From the NCBI GenBank assembly GCA_030739585.1, contig JASLYX010000004.1:1-64000 (forward strand): 64,000 nucleotides of DNA, in the 5' to 3' direction. A model generated the notes under the pieces. It worked only from the letters and a program-made list of their open reading frames with translations. It ran no database searches and had not been told where the DNA came from. Source of the DNA: Candidatus Bathyarchaeota archaeon. GTDB lineage: Archaea > Thermoproteota > Bathyarchaeia > TCS64. A program made the position numbers and the translations under genes. Below are positions 51,175-59,219 of this stretch, in pieces (within the stretch, counting starts at the first letter, position 1; each line of letters begins with the position of its first letter).

Positions 51175-53109
51175 ACGGGTCCTCGAAGATGTCGTGTAGA
51201 ACCGCCCCGTTATTCTGTTTAGGTGGCCTCAGCCCCAAGACGTGACTTAACGTGGGGGCGATATCGATCTCCCGCATCAGTCCATACCGTTTCCAGTCTC
51301 TCTCGTATCCAGCCTTGATCCCAGGCCCCGTCATGATCATACAGCCCATATTAGTGAAGAGGGGGGTCTCGGTGCTGGGGATCATAGACCCGTGCAGCGC
51401 CCCTCTTCCAGGGCCGATGCTCTGACGGTTCATCACGGGCTCCGCTGAACCCCCCCGCTCATAGACTGCCCCCCAGCCGAATCCACCGTTGTAAGTAAAG
51501 ATCACGTCCCCCTGCTCCTCCCCCAGAAACCGATGATTTGAGAGTCTTTTAACTTCAAAGCGAGAGCTATAGGCCGCTTCCCGGTCATCCTGTCCCTCCA
51601 CTCTAGAAGGGCATCTATGACCGCCTCCTGAATGACCTCATAATCTTCTGAAGGGACAATCCCCATAGGCTCCCGGCCCTCCAGATTCACGAAGATCTCG
51701 GAGCCCCGGGTGGCCAGGGTGTAGACTTTTGAATGCTCGAAGTCGATCGCCCTCCCGTTCTCCTTGAATACCAAGAGACCTTTCTTGGCAAGGAGGACGT
51801 CTACATCGCACCAGCGATGGGCTGGGATCATCCCGTGGTCTGATATCACTATTACATAGGTTTCATCATCCGCCAGTTCGAGGAACTCCTCCAGGGCCTT
51901 ATCCGCAATCTTGTAGGCCCTCTTCTGGGCTTCTATGTTCCAGATCCCGGTCTAGATGTTATAATTAGGGCCCTCCGGGTCTGCAGGGTTAACTGAGTGG
52001 TGGTTGAGGTTATCAAAGAGGTGCCAGTGGCAGAAGTGGAGATCCCATCCATACTTCTCCTGTACATAGGCCGCAGCCTTGGCGATCCAGCACCCTTGGT
52101 AGAGATGCTCTAGGAGGAAGGCGTCAAGTTGAGGATCGTCTATTGGGCTCACTGAGTTCTTCACGAAGAAGGGACCCACCTCCTCTACTAGCTCCTTGCT
52201 CAGCCCCTCAGGATATGTGAAGCCCCGAATGGGATAGATTTGTGAGTGGCAGAACCGGAAGTTCCCGCCCCCAGGAGAGACCTCGAGGAGGTAGAATCTC
52301 ACGCTCCCCTCGCGGGTATTTTCCTCACCGAAGCCGTGAACCATCCAGTCTGTCCATTCGCCCAGCTCCAGCTCTGCAAGGAAGGCACCATTTTCCCCTC
52401 GCTCAGAGATCATGAACTTTTCTAAACCCCCGTCCTCGGAGGCGAGCACCGTGAGCTCTAAGCGGTTGTCAGTCATCCCATCCATGAGTTTGAAGTGTAG
52501 AACGCTGGTCCAGGCCTTGAGAGGCTCATATTGCCTACACTTGGAGGGTTTCAACTCGAGCACCGTGCTTCCGGGGGGCGGCCCCTCCTCAGCTCTGTCC
52601 ACTGTCAAGTCAATACTTTCTTGGATCAGGGGATCCTCCCCAGATACACCGATCCCAGACAGTGAGCAGTAGAACTGGACGGGGTCGGCGACCACAAAAG
52701 GGGGGTCACGGAATCCCGGGGCTACGACATAGCCGGATTCCACTGGAGTAGGCCACGTGGCAACGGGGTAAAAGGTTATCATAGATTTGAGGCCCGCCTC
52801 CTCAGCACCCTCCTAGATGGTCTCAGCCCTCCAGTCAGTTGTCTCCCAAGAAAGGATCCGGGGTGCATCCCAGGGCTGGGTCTTTTGCCTGCGTTCCCAC
52901 CCCGCCAGCCCGTGGACTCCGGGCTCAGCGCCTGTGACCTGGGCTGCCCAGTTGGTGGGAGTCCACGCGGGGATGGAGGGTAGCAGCCTATTGAGAGTCC
53001 CCCTTTCTATCATGCGCTTAAACGTTGGCAGGGCCCCCTCTGCGATGAACCTCTTGAGAAGGGGACGGTTCATCCCATCCAGTCCTATATGTAGTATCTT
53101 CTTGGCCAT
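51158..53109 (-). pseudogene. Type I phosphodiesterase/nucleotide pyrophosphatase gene, broken
   Basis: An alkaline phosphatase-superfamily gene (PF01663 type), about 650 codons long. It begins MAKKILHIGLDGMN after a GAGGAG site and keeps the metal-site segments IGLDGMNRPLL, FDNLNHHSVN, ISDHGMIPAHRW and TGPGIKAGYE. It is interrupted three times. TAG at 52813-52815 falls where relatives have WExAExAG (TGG to TAG). TAG at 51952-51954 lies in the same frame. A one-base frameshift sits in a run of five G near 51520-51526; a sixth G would restore GFWGEEQGDVIF. It is probably a recent pseudogene or carries sequence errors; TAG read-through is the other reading. Confidence 0.8.
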
Positions 53110-53209
53110 TCTTTTTCTCCTCGGCACATTGTGCTAGATATGTGGTCAAGTAATAACTTTGTCCAGAAACACCAGGGAAATCCCTGGAGATTAAATGGAA
53201 ATTCCAACC

Positions 53210-54160
53210 TTACTGGGGAACCGGAGCATCTGGATGGATCAGTTCCTTCTCCCGGAGTCCCTCCCAAAACTCCCCGGGGATGGGGTGACTCATCATCCGA
53301 AAATTGTCCTCCTGATGCCTGGGTGACTTGGTTCCTGGTATCACCGAGGCCACTGCAGGATGGGCCATCACGAATTGGAGGGCGGCTGCTCTCATCGGAA
53401 CTCCGTGTTTAATGCAAACCTCCTGGAGCCTCGCGACCTTGGCTGAGACCTCGGGGGGGACCTCCTTGTAATTATATCTCCCATCGGGCTTCGCAAGGAC
53501 CCCACTGTTGTAGGGTCCCCCTATGACGACGCTGATATGGTTCTCCTCGCAGTAGGGGAGGAACTCTGTGATAGCCTTCTGCTCCAAGAGGGTATATCTA
53601 CCCGCTAAGAGGAAGCAGTCGAACTCTCCCTCCTGGGCGAATCGGAGCTCCATCTCCCACTGGTTCATCCCAGCTCCGATGGCCTTGATCTTCCCGTCGT
53701 CCCTCATCTCAGCTAGGGCAGGATAGCCCTCACCTATCGCTTGGTCCCAGTGGTTGTCGGCGTCATGAATGTATAGTATGTCCACAGAGTCAACTCCCAG
53801 ACGACCTAGGCTACTCTCCAATGAGTCTACAATGGCCCCACGGGTGTAATTGTGGACTGGCGTATATCCGTGGCTCTTCTCGTAGTTATCTGTGGACCGG
53901 AGGAGTCTCCCCACTTTGGTTGAGATAACGATCTTTTCCCGGTCAAAGTCTTTGAGTGCCTCTCCGAGGCGGGCCTCGCTCCTGCCCTGCCCGTAAAGGG
54001 GGGCGGTGTCGATATAGCGTACCCCCTGTTCCATGGCAGTCCGGAAGGTCTCGATGGCCTCCCTGGTGGTATCAGCCCTTGCTAACCCCGAGCAGCCCAG
54101 CCCCAGAAGAGTAACTTGTAGGTCGGTTTTCCCGATTCTCGTTTTTTCAAGTGGATCCAT
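53210..54160 (-). CDS. Aldo/keto reductase, fucose/aldose dehydrogenase type (copy 2)
   Basis: The 316-residue paralogue of the enzyme at 50221-51174 shares long blocks such as AIGAGMNQWEMEL and EGEFDCFLLA almost unchanged. Catalytic residues are present in RYIDTAPLYGQGRSE, VISTKVGR and DILYIHDAD. The two copies flank the phosphodiesterase gene, so the unit probably arose by tandem duplication. It is likely an aldose 1-dehydrogenase; the two copies differ most near residues 88-105, a loop expected to shape the substrate pocket. Confidence 0.9.
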   Translation of the reverse strand: MDPLEKTRIGKTDLQVTLLGLGCSGLARADTTREAIETFRTAMEQGVRYIDTAPLYGQGRSEARLGEALKDFDREKIVISTKVGRLLRSTDNYEKSHGYTPVHNYTRGAIVDSLESSLGRLGVDSVDILYIHDADNHWDQAIGEGYPALAEMRDDGKIKAIGAGMNQWEMELRFAQEGEFDCFLLAGRYTLLEQKAITEFLPYCEENHISVVIGGPYNSGVLAKPDGRYNYKEVPPEVSAKVARLQEVCIKHGVPMRAAALQFVMAHPAVASVIPGTKSPRHQEDNFRMMSHPIPGEFWEGLREKELIHPDAPVPQ

Positions 54161-54225
54161 GTCTCCCCCTACCTCCGATAACGGGCATCAATTCACCTAG
54201 CAATGATAAAACTGTTTTATCTCCG

Positions 54226-54510
54226 CTATCCCCCGCTAACAGGGTGTAATATAACTAGGGCGTCGTTGTCGTTTAGTTTTCTCCCTGTCTGCTCGGGGAG
54301 GGCGATGTACTCCTCGTTTAGGAACAGATTAAAGTAGGTGCCGAAGGACTCGATGAGTGTCCTACCGCTTTGGCACTTGAAGGCCTCCCCGTAATCCTTC
54401 TCGAGCCTGGACAGGATGTCCTGAATAGTGACCTCCTCCCCTTGGAACTCCAGGGAAATGTTTCCCTTACCAAATACGCTGTAGTAGTAGATCTTGATGT
54501 CTACGATCAT
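54226..54510 (-). CDS. MoaD/ThiS-type ubiquitin-like sulfur carrier
   Basis: The 94-residue beta-grasp protein ends in HPVSGG, the Gly-Gly tail that is adenylated and thiocarboxylated in MoaD/ThiS proteins. The core shows EVTIQDILSRLEKDYGEAF and LFLNEEYIALPEQ. The frame opens at 54555, but an AGGTGA ribosome site 7 nt before ATG 54510 sets the start. It sits between a DapA-family and an aldo/keto reductase gene. MoaD-like proteins often serve tungsten or molybdenum cofactor enzymes, but none is seen here. Confidence 0.8.
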   Translation of the reverse strand: MIVDIKIYYYSVFGKGNISLEFQGEEVTIQDILSRLEKDYGEAFKCQSGRTLIESFGTYFNLFLNEEYIALPEQTGRKLNDNDALVILHPVSGG

Positions 54511-54559
54511 GTATAGTTCACCTGATTGGAGGGTGTTCTGACTAGTAGGTATCAAACCT

Positions 54560-54569
54560 AAAAAAAAAA
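54560..54569 (-). terminator. T10 terminator after the DapA-family gene
   Basis: Ten consecutive A on the plus strand give T10 on the minus strand, 14 nt after the DapA-family stop. It separates that gene from the MoaD-like gene. Confidence 0.5.
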
Positions 54570-54582
54570 GGTTGGTTTAGCT

Positions 54583-55476
54583 TTATAGCTGAACAGACTG
54601 GATTCTCTTAAAGATCTCCTCAGCTTGCTTCTTGTGCTCATCACTCAGAGGCAAAAGGGGCTTCCTAGATGGCCCCGCCTTCCTTCCGAAGTACTCTAGG
54701 CCGTATTTTGCCCCCTGGGTGAACTTGCCGGAGCCCTCTAAAAAGTTGCCGAGAGGCAGCACTGCGGAGTAGAGGGATTTGGCCTTATCGTAGTCTTTCT
54801 CCCAGTTCGCGTATTCGTACAGCTTGCTCATGTGCTTAGGGAAGATATTCGCTCCGACGCAAATGAAGCCCATGGCGCCCATGAAGAAGGACTCTAAGGC
54901 GAGGTTGTCGGATCCGCAAAAGACGACCATCTTTCCTTTGGTAAGGTCCAGTATCTGGGGTATTCGTGTGATATCCCCACTGCTCTCCTTTACGTACCGG
55001 ACGTTATCCAGCTCAGAGAGCCTCGCTAAGCCCTCTGGGGGGATATCGATCTTGCAGGTCCAGGGGTTGTTATAGACCATTATAGGGATGTTAACGGCCT
55101 CGTTGATCACCCTGAAATGTTGGTAGACCTCCTCCATATCAATTTTCGAATAGTACGGAGGGACTATGAGAGCTCCATCTACCCCCGCCTCCTCGGCGTA
55201 TTTTGTGAGTTCTATGACCCTCAGAGTTGAGCAAGCAGCTGTCCCACTGATTAGGGGGACCCTGCCATCCACGGCCTCAACAGCAGCGTCCATAACGCTC
55301 TTCAGCTCCTCTAAGCTTTGGGCGGCGAACTCCCCTGTGCTCCCGTTAACAGCTATCCCGTGAACGCCATTCTCGATGTAGTAATCGAGGTTATCCTTGA
55401 ACGACTCTAGGTCTAGCTCTTCATCTTTTGTCATGGGGGTGACTGAGACGACAAATGTTCCCTCGAATTTTTTCAT
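54583..55476 (-). CDS. DapA-family aldolase (dihydrodipicolinate synthase/N-acetylneuraminate lyase)
   Basis: This class I aldolase of 297 residues has GSTGE at residues 45-49, Tyr135 in MVYNNP and Schiff-base Lys163 in YVKESSGD. Family members add or remove pyruvate: DapA in lysine synthesis, KDG/KDPG aldolases, NanA and others. The neighbourhood of sugar dehydrogenases and dehydratases favours a 2-keto-3-deoxy sugar-acid aldolase over lysine synthesis; this is inference. It ends at the T10 terminator. Confidence 0.87.
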   Translation of the reverse strand: MKKFEGTFVVSVTPMTKDEELDLESFKDNLDYYIENGVHGIAVNGSTGEFAAQSLEELKSVMDAAVEAVDGRVPLISGTAACSTLRVIELTKYAEEAGVDGALIVPPYYSKIDMEEVYQHFRVINEAVNIPIMVYNNPWTCKIDIPPEGLARLSELDNVRYVKESSGDITRIPQILDLTKGKMVVFCGSDNLALESFFMGAMGFICVGANIFPKHMSKLYEYANWEKDYDKAKSLYSAVLPLGNFLEGSGKFTQGAKYGLEYFGRKAGPSRKPLLPLSDEHKKQAEEIFKRIQSVQL

Positions 55477-55565
55477 GATGTACTTGAAAGATATCAGGGA
55501 TAAGCATTAATAAGTTTGAACGAACTTTTCGCATTAAAAAAAATGTCACTTATTGATTGCACGTT

Positions 55566-55994
55566 CTATAGGCCAATAATTTTCATGAGCCTACTGAACC
55601 AGTTATCTCCCTTGTCCCTCTGGTTATTCTCCTTACGCTTCTTCTCGTCCCGTTCCTTCGCTAGGAACTCAATTCTCTCTACAAGACCTTTGACGTTATT
55701 GCTGTTGTTTAGGAATGCAATGTAATCGAAGCCAGGGATGTCAAATGCCTCCAGAAGAGGGGCAAAAGGGAGCAGCGTGAGCTGACTGACTATAGGGCTT
55801 ATAGGGCGCAAAGGGATGAGAAATAGCATCGCGACAGACTCCAACCTGTTGTCAACGATTCTTTTCGCCAAGATATCTAGGATCTCCTCCTCTCTATCCT
55901 CTGAAATATCCAGCGTTGGAACTTGGAACCCAACAGTTTTCTCTGGTTTAACAATGAAATCTTTTGTTTTTTTTTCAGGAGACTCATCGATCAA
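55566..55994 (-). CDS. Unrecognised protein with central hydrophobic segment
   Basis: The 142-residue protein is not a family I can name. It has a charged N-terminus, an acidic helix EDREEEILDILAKRIVD, and a central hydrophobic part LESVAMLFLIPLRPISPIV with LTLLPFAPLLEAF. A helix VKGLVERIEFLAKERDEKK follows, then a basic, Asn-rich tail. It may be peripheral or monotopic at the membrane. It is divergent from the four-gene membrane operon and may share a role with it. TTG start at 55994. Confidence 0.6.
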   Translation of the reverse strand: MIDESPEKKTKDFIVKPEKTVGFQVPTLDISEDREEEILDILAKRIVDNRLESVAMLFLIPLRPISPIVSQLTLLPFAPLLEAFDIPGFDYIAFLNNSNNVKGLVERIEFLAKERDEKKRKENNQRDKGDNWFSRLMKIIGL

Positions 55995-56098
55995 AGCAGA
56001 TCAGGAAAGGACTTACATCTAAAAAAGTGATTCTAATACATTAACTTAATCGCACGCGAACGAAAATTTTCATTATTCCACTTTTTGTGTCATGAAAA

Positions 56099-56107
56099 TC
56101 TTATATG
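56099..56107 (+). promoter_or_regulatory. TATA box of the four-gene membrane operon
   Basis: CTTATATG (56100-56107) predicts transcription from about 56129, with a short leader to the first start codon. Confidence 0.45.
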
Positions 56108-56141
56108 TATAATAAACATATACCGAAGTTAGCAAAAACAT

Positions 56142-56939
56142 GTGATACTTATGATAATAAGAACAGGACGTGAATTCGAAGTTCTGATACTTCTAGTCAT
56201 GATCGTGTACTATGTGTACTGGTTAATGCAATCAACGGGTGGTAAGTCTATTCCTGAGCTCAGAAACTTCCCTGCAATCGATGCCATCGAGGAGGGTGTG
56301 GGCCGAAGTGTAGAGACCGATAAGCCCGTACACTTTGGTCTTGGAGACGCGTCTCGGTTAGGTGGAGACCGGGCAGCTGGAACTATCTCTGCCCTTAACT
56401 TCCTCTCTTACACTGCCACGCTTTGTGCCAGAACAGGGGCGAACCTGATTGTCAGGATCTCCCCAAATCCACACCTTTACGCACAGGCAGACGCTATCGT
56501 TTCAGACGCGTATGCCGCGGAAGGTAAGCAAGACGAGCTGGACAAGGTCTCCACGCTTCGATACTACGGCGACTACAGGGGATATATGACGGGTGGGATC
56601 AGGGACATGGTGTCTCTAGGTACCGCAATGAATGTCACTATGGGCGCCTTATCAGTTGAGACCGTCTGGGCTTATGCAATCTGCAGAGCCCAGGGAGGGA
56701 TCGGGGTAGGCGGAGGCTCCAGGTGGGGCATGATCTTTGGCCTCGCGATGTTAGCGGACTATGCCCTTCTGGGTGACGAGATGTACGCGGCTTCTGCCAA
56801 AGTCTCGAATGACTCTGACATGGCGGCGAGCTTCATCGGTGGTGACTGGATGAAGTTCACTTTGGTCGCACTGACAATAATTACTTCTTTGGCTTACTTT
56901 GTTGGCGCACAAAAGCTGGTAGCTTGGATGTTTATTTAG
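56142..56939 (+). CDS. Membrane operon gene A: TM-domain-TM protein (DUF6754-like)
   Basis: This protein of about 265 residues has one N-terminal membrane helix (VLILLVMIVYYVYWLM), a soluble domain of about 190 residues and a C-terminal helix (TLVALTIITSLAYFVGAQ). The domain shows HFGLGDASRLGGDRAAGT, GANLIVRISPN, YYGDYRGYMTGGIRDMVSLG and FIGGDWM, which I associate with the uncharacterised DUF6754 family. First of four genes with strong ribosome sites and gaps of 13 nt or less. The start is GTG 56142 or ATG 56151. Its layout resembles gene C of the operon, suggesting distant paralogy. Function unknown. Confidence 0.75.
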   Translation: MILMIIRTGREFEVLILLVMIVYYVYWLMQSTGGKSIPELRNFPAIDAIEEGVGRSVETDKPVHFGLGDASRLGGDRAAGTISALNFLSYTATLCARTGANLIVRISPNPHLYAQADAIVSDAYAAEGKQDELDKVSTLRYYGDYRGYMTGGIRDMVSLGTAMNVTMGALSVETVWAYAICRAQGGIGVGGGSRWGMIFGLAMLADYALLGDEMYAASAKVSNDSDMAASFIGGDWMKFTLVALTIITSLAYFVGAQKLVAWMFI

Positions 56940-56952
56940 GGAGTATGATGAA

Positions 56953-57585
56953 ATGTCGTTTGATTATAAACGAAAAGTACCGCAATATATCCTTACGATT
57001 ATAGTTGCGGTTTTTCTCATCGAGTATGCTCTACCTGAAGGTCCATTGACATTCGTTAAAAATGAGCTGACGCTTTGGTTGACCATAATCGCCAGCTTCA
57101 CATTCTTTGTTGCTGCTATCACACTAATAGTAAGATACTCTAGGGAGTTAACAGGAGCCAAGCAAGGGTCAGGTATGATGTATGCCATAGAGTTCTTCGC
57201 GGTATTCGTAATATACATTGGCGTCGCTTTGCTGACGGGTGGAGTCAGTGGGGACAGTTACAAATGGCTAATGAATACTATCTACGGCAACCTCGCTCAG
57301 GCTGTCTGGGTGTTCTATGTATTCTTAGAGCCTTGGGCCGCTTACAAGGCGTTCCAGATGAGATCTAAGGAGTCCATTATACTTGCCGTCACCGGCTTGA
57401 CTTACTTACTAACCCTTGCTCCAAGTATACCCGCTATGGTTCCCTTAATTGGGGATTTCAAACAATGGATAGTGAATGTGCCCGGAAAGGGTGGCATGAG
57501 AGGAGCTATCATCACCATGGGTGTTGGTGCCCTTTTACTTTCTCTAAGAATGCTGACTGGTAAAGAGAAGGGGATCGTGGATTAG
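56953..57585 (+). CDS. Membrane operon gene B: polytopic membrane protein
   Basis: The 210-residue protein has about six membrane segments: YILTIIVAVFLIEYAL, LWLTIIASFTFFVAAITLIV, AIEFFAVFVIYIGVALL, QAVWVFYVFLEPWAAY, AVTGLTYLLTLAPSIPAM and ITMGVGALLLSL. No transporter signature is recognised. GGAG lies before the ATG. It probably forms the membrane part of a complex with genes A, C and D. Confidence 0.75.
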   Translation: MSFDYKRKVPQYILTIIVAVFLIEYALPEGPLTFVKNELTLWLTIIASFTFFVAAITLIVRYSRELTGAKQGSGMMYAIEFFAVFVIYIGVALLTGGVSGDSYKWLMNTIYGNLAQAVWVFYVFLEPWAAYKAFQMRSKESIILAVTGLTYLLTLAPSIPAMVPLIGDFKQWIVNVPGKGGMRGAIITMGVGALLLSLRMLTGKEKGIVD

Positions 57586-57598
57586 GAGGATATGAAAA

Positions 57599-58468
57599 AT
57601 GTCTGATCCAATGAAAATCGATGGCGATACCATGATCGAAAAGCTCGGGGGACTACACTGGTTCTGGGTTGGTGCTGTAATACTGGTCCTAATATTCATA
57701 CCTCTTTTGATACCACTGAATTTACCTATATCCACTACACAGTGGACACACGATGCAGTGGATGCAATACAAGACGTACCATCTAACAAGATTGTTGTCT
57801 GGGAGGATAATTGGGGCATGGGAGCATTGGCTGAAGCTGAAGTAGGGCACGTAGCACTAATGAGAATATTATTGAAAAATAATGTCAAATTTGTGATGGT
57901 TGCTCTAGGCGAGGATACGCCACTACTCCATGCATACATCTCCGACTTGGTCGCAAAATCCCCGGAGGCGGTGGGAAAGACCTATGGCAAAGACTGGGCT
58001 CAAATGGGCTTCCTCCCTGGAGGTGAGGGGGCGCTTTCGCTCATGGCCGAGGACTTCCATGCAACCTTCGGAAAGGACTTTGACGGAACATCTCTGAGTA
58101 GTCTACCTATCATGAACAACCTACATGATTCCAATGACATAGGCCTTGTAATCACAGGTTCCCCATCCCAAACTTGGGTTGAGGCGCCAGTAAGACAATG
58201 GTATACCAAATACAACATCCCACTCGTCTCATACACGCTAACTGGTGGAACAGTACTCTCGGGTACATACTATCCGAATAACGGTATCCTCGGTATAATC
58301 GAGGGGAGCACCGGTGGCGCTGAGCTTGAGTACATCGGCAAAGTACCCGGCAATGGTGCACGTATATCCGATGCAAAGACTCTGGCATATCTGGCAACCG
58401 CTGCCTTCATCGTGATAGGCAATATTTCTTACTTTGGTTCGAAGAAAAATAAAGGAGGCACAAGCTAA
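57599..58468 (+). CDS. Membrane operon gene C: TM-domain-TM protein
   Basis: The 289-residue protein has an N-terminal helix (WFWVGAVILVLIFIPLLIPL), a soluble domain of about 200 residues and a C-terminal helix (LAYLATAAFIVIGNISYF). The domain alternates beta strands and helices (NKIVVWEDNWGMGALAEAE, VKFVMVALGEDTP, IGLVITGSPSQTWVE, IPLVSYTLTGGTVLSG). It looks Rossmann-like and similar in layout to gene A. The ribosome site is GGAGG. It could be an extracytoplasmic or cytoplasmic binding domain; the side of the membrane is not known. Confidence 0.75.
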   Translation: MSDPMKIDGDTMIEKLGGLHWFWVGAVILVLIFIPLLIPLNLPISTTQWTHDAVDAIQDVPSNKIVVWEDNWGMGALAEAEVGHVALMRILLKNNVKFVMVALGEDTPLLHAYISDLVAKSPEAVGKTYGKDWAQMGFLPGGEGALSLMAEDFHATFGKDFDGTSLSSLPIMNNLHDSNDIGLVITGSPSQTWVEAPVRQWYTKYNIPLVSYTLTGGTVLSGTYYPNNGILGIIEGSTGGAELEYIGKVPGNGARISDAKTLAYLATAAFIVIGNISYFGSKKNKGGTS

Positions 58469-59089
58469 ATGGCAGATGCATTGACAGCATGGATCGCTGT
58501 GACCCTATGGCTCATGGTGGCTTCATGGACCTACAAAGACAACCCACTCTTCAAAATAGCGACCGTTGCATCGGTAGCTGGTGGCGCTGCGAACGGCGTA
58601 CTCGTCAACATCAACAACGTGATGCAAAAGGCAATCGTCCCCATCCTTGATGGGTCAAAGATTTTACTCATCATACCAATACTCATCGGAATAATGTTCG
58701 TGGGTGTGTTTGACCAGCGTTACAAGTGGTTAGCGCGCATCCCGACAGTTACTATGATGGGTATCTCTATGGGAGCGATGTTGACGGGAGTCATGAGCGC
58801 TCAGATTATCGGCCAGATTTCAGCTACAGCATCCAGTTTAGTTTCTGGGTCTAGCTTGGTTGGAACGATAAATGCGCTAATAGTCTTGGTCGCAACAGTA
58901 ACTGCAATACTTTACTTCACTTATAGTAAAGAACAAACTGGGATCTATGGAAACCTCACAACGCTAGGGAGATACTTTCTTCTGGCCTCGCTAGGCCCCT
59001 ACTGGGCTGGTGAGCTTGGTTTCCATATGGCTTTCGGTATAAAGTTCGTGCAAATTATCCTGGACGCCCTGGCGACAATCGGGTTTTAA
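58469..59089 (+). CDS. Membrane operon gene D: polytopic membrane protein
   Basis: The 206-residue protein begins directly after the stop of gene C (TAA-ATG). It has about six membrane segments, e.g. AWIAVTLWLMVASW, KILLIIPILIGIMFVGVF, VTMMGISMGAMLTGVM, INALIVLVATVTAILYF and YFLLASLGPYWAGELGF. Its size and helix count match gene B, so B and D may be a paralogous pair as A and C may be. The ribosome site AGGAGG lies in the end of gene C. Confidence 0.75.
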   Translation: MADALTAWIAVTLWLMVASWTYKDNPLFKIATVASVAGGAANGVLVNINNVMQKAIVPILDGSKILLIIPILIGIMFVGVFDQRYKWLARIPTVTMMGISMGAMLTGVMSAQIIGQISATASSLVSGSSLVGTINALIVLVATVTAILYFTYSKEQTGIYGNLTTLGRYFLLASLGPYWAGELGFHMAFGIKFVQIILDALATIGF

Positions 59090-59099
59090 ACACAAATCC

Positions 59100-59127
59100 T
59101 TTCCTTTTTATTTTATTTTTTTAATTC
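59100..59127 (+). terminator. T-rich terminator of the membrane operon
   Basis: A pyrimidine tract including CTTTTTATTTTATTTTTTT begins about 10 nt after the stop of gene D. Confidence 0.5.
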
Positions 59128-59219
59128 CAGTTGTTTTTATGCAAATAATTTTCCGCTAAATATGTGAAGCCTAGATCTTCATAAGAAAACGTTTTATCTT
59201 TTGAAAATACGTAGCTTTT

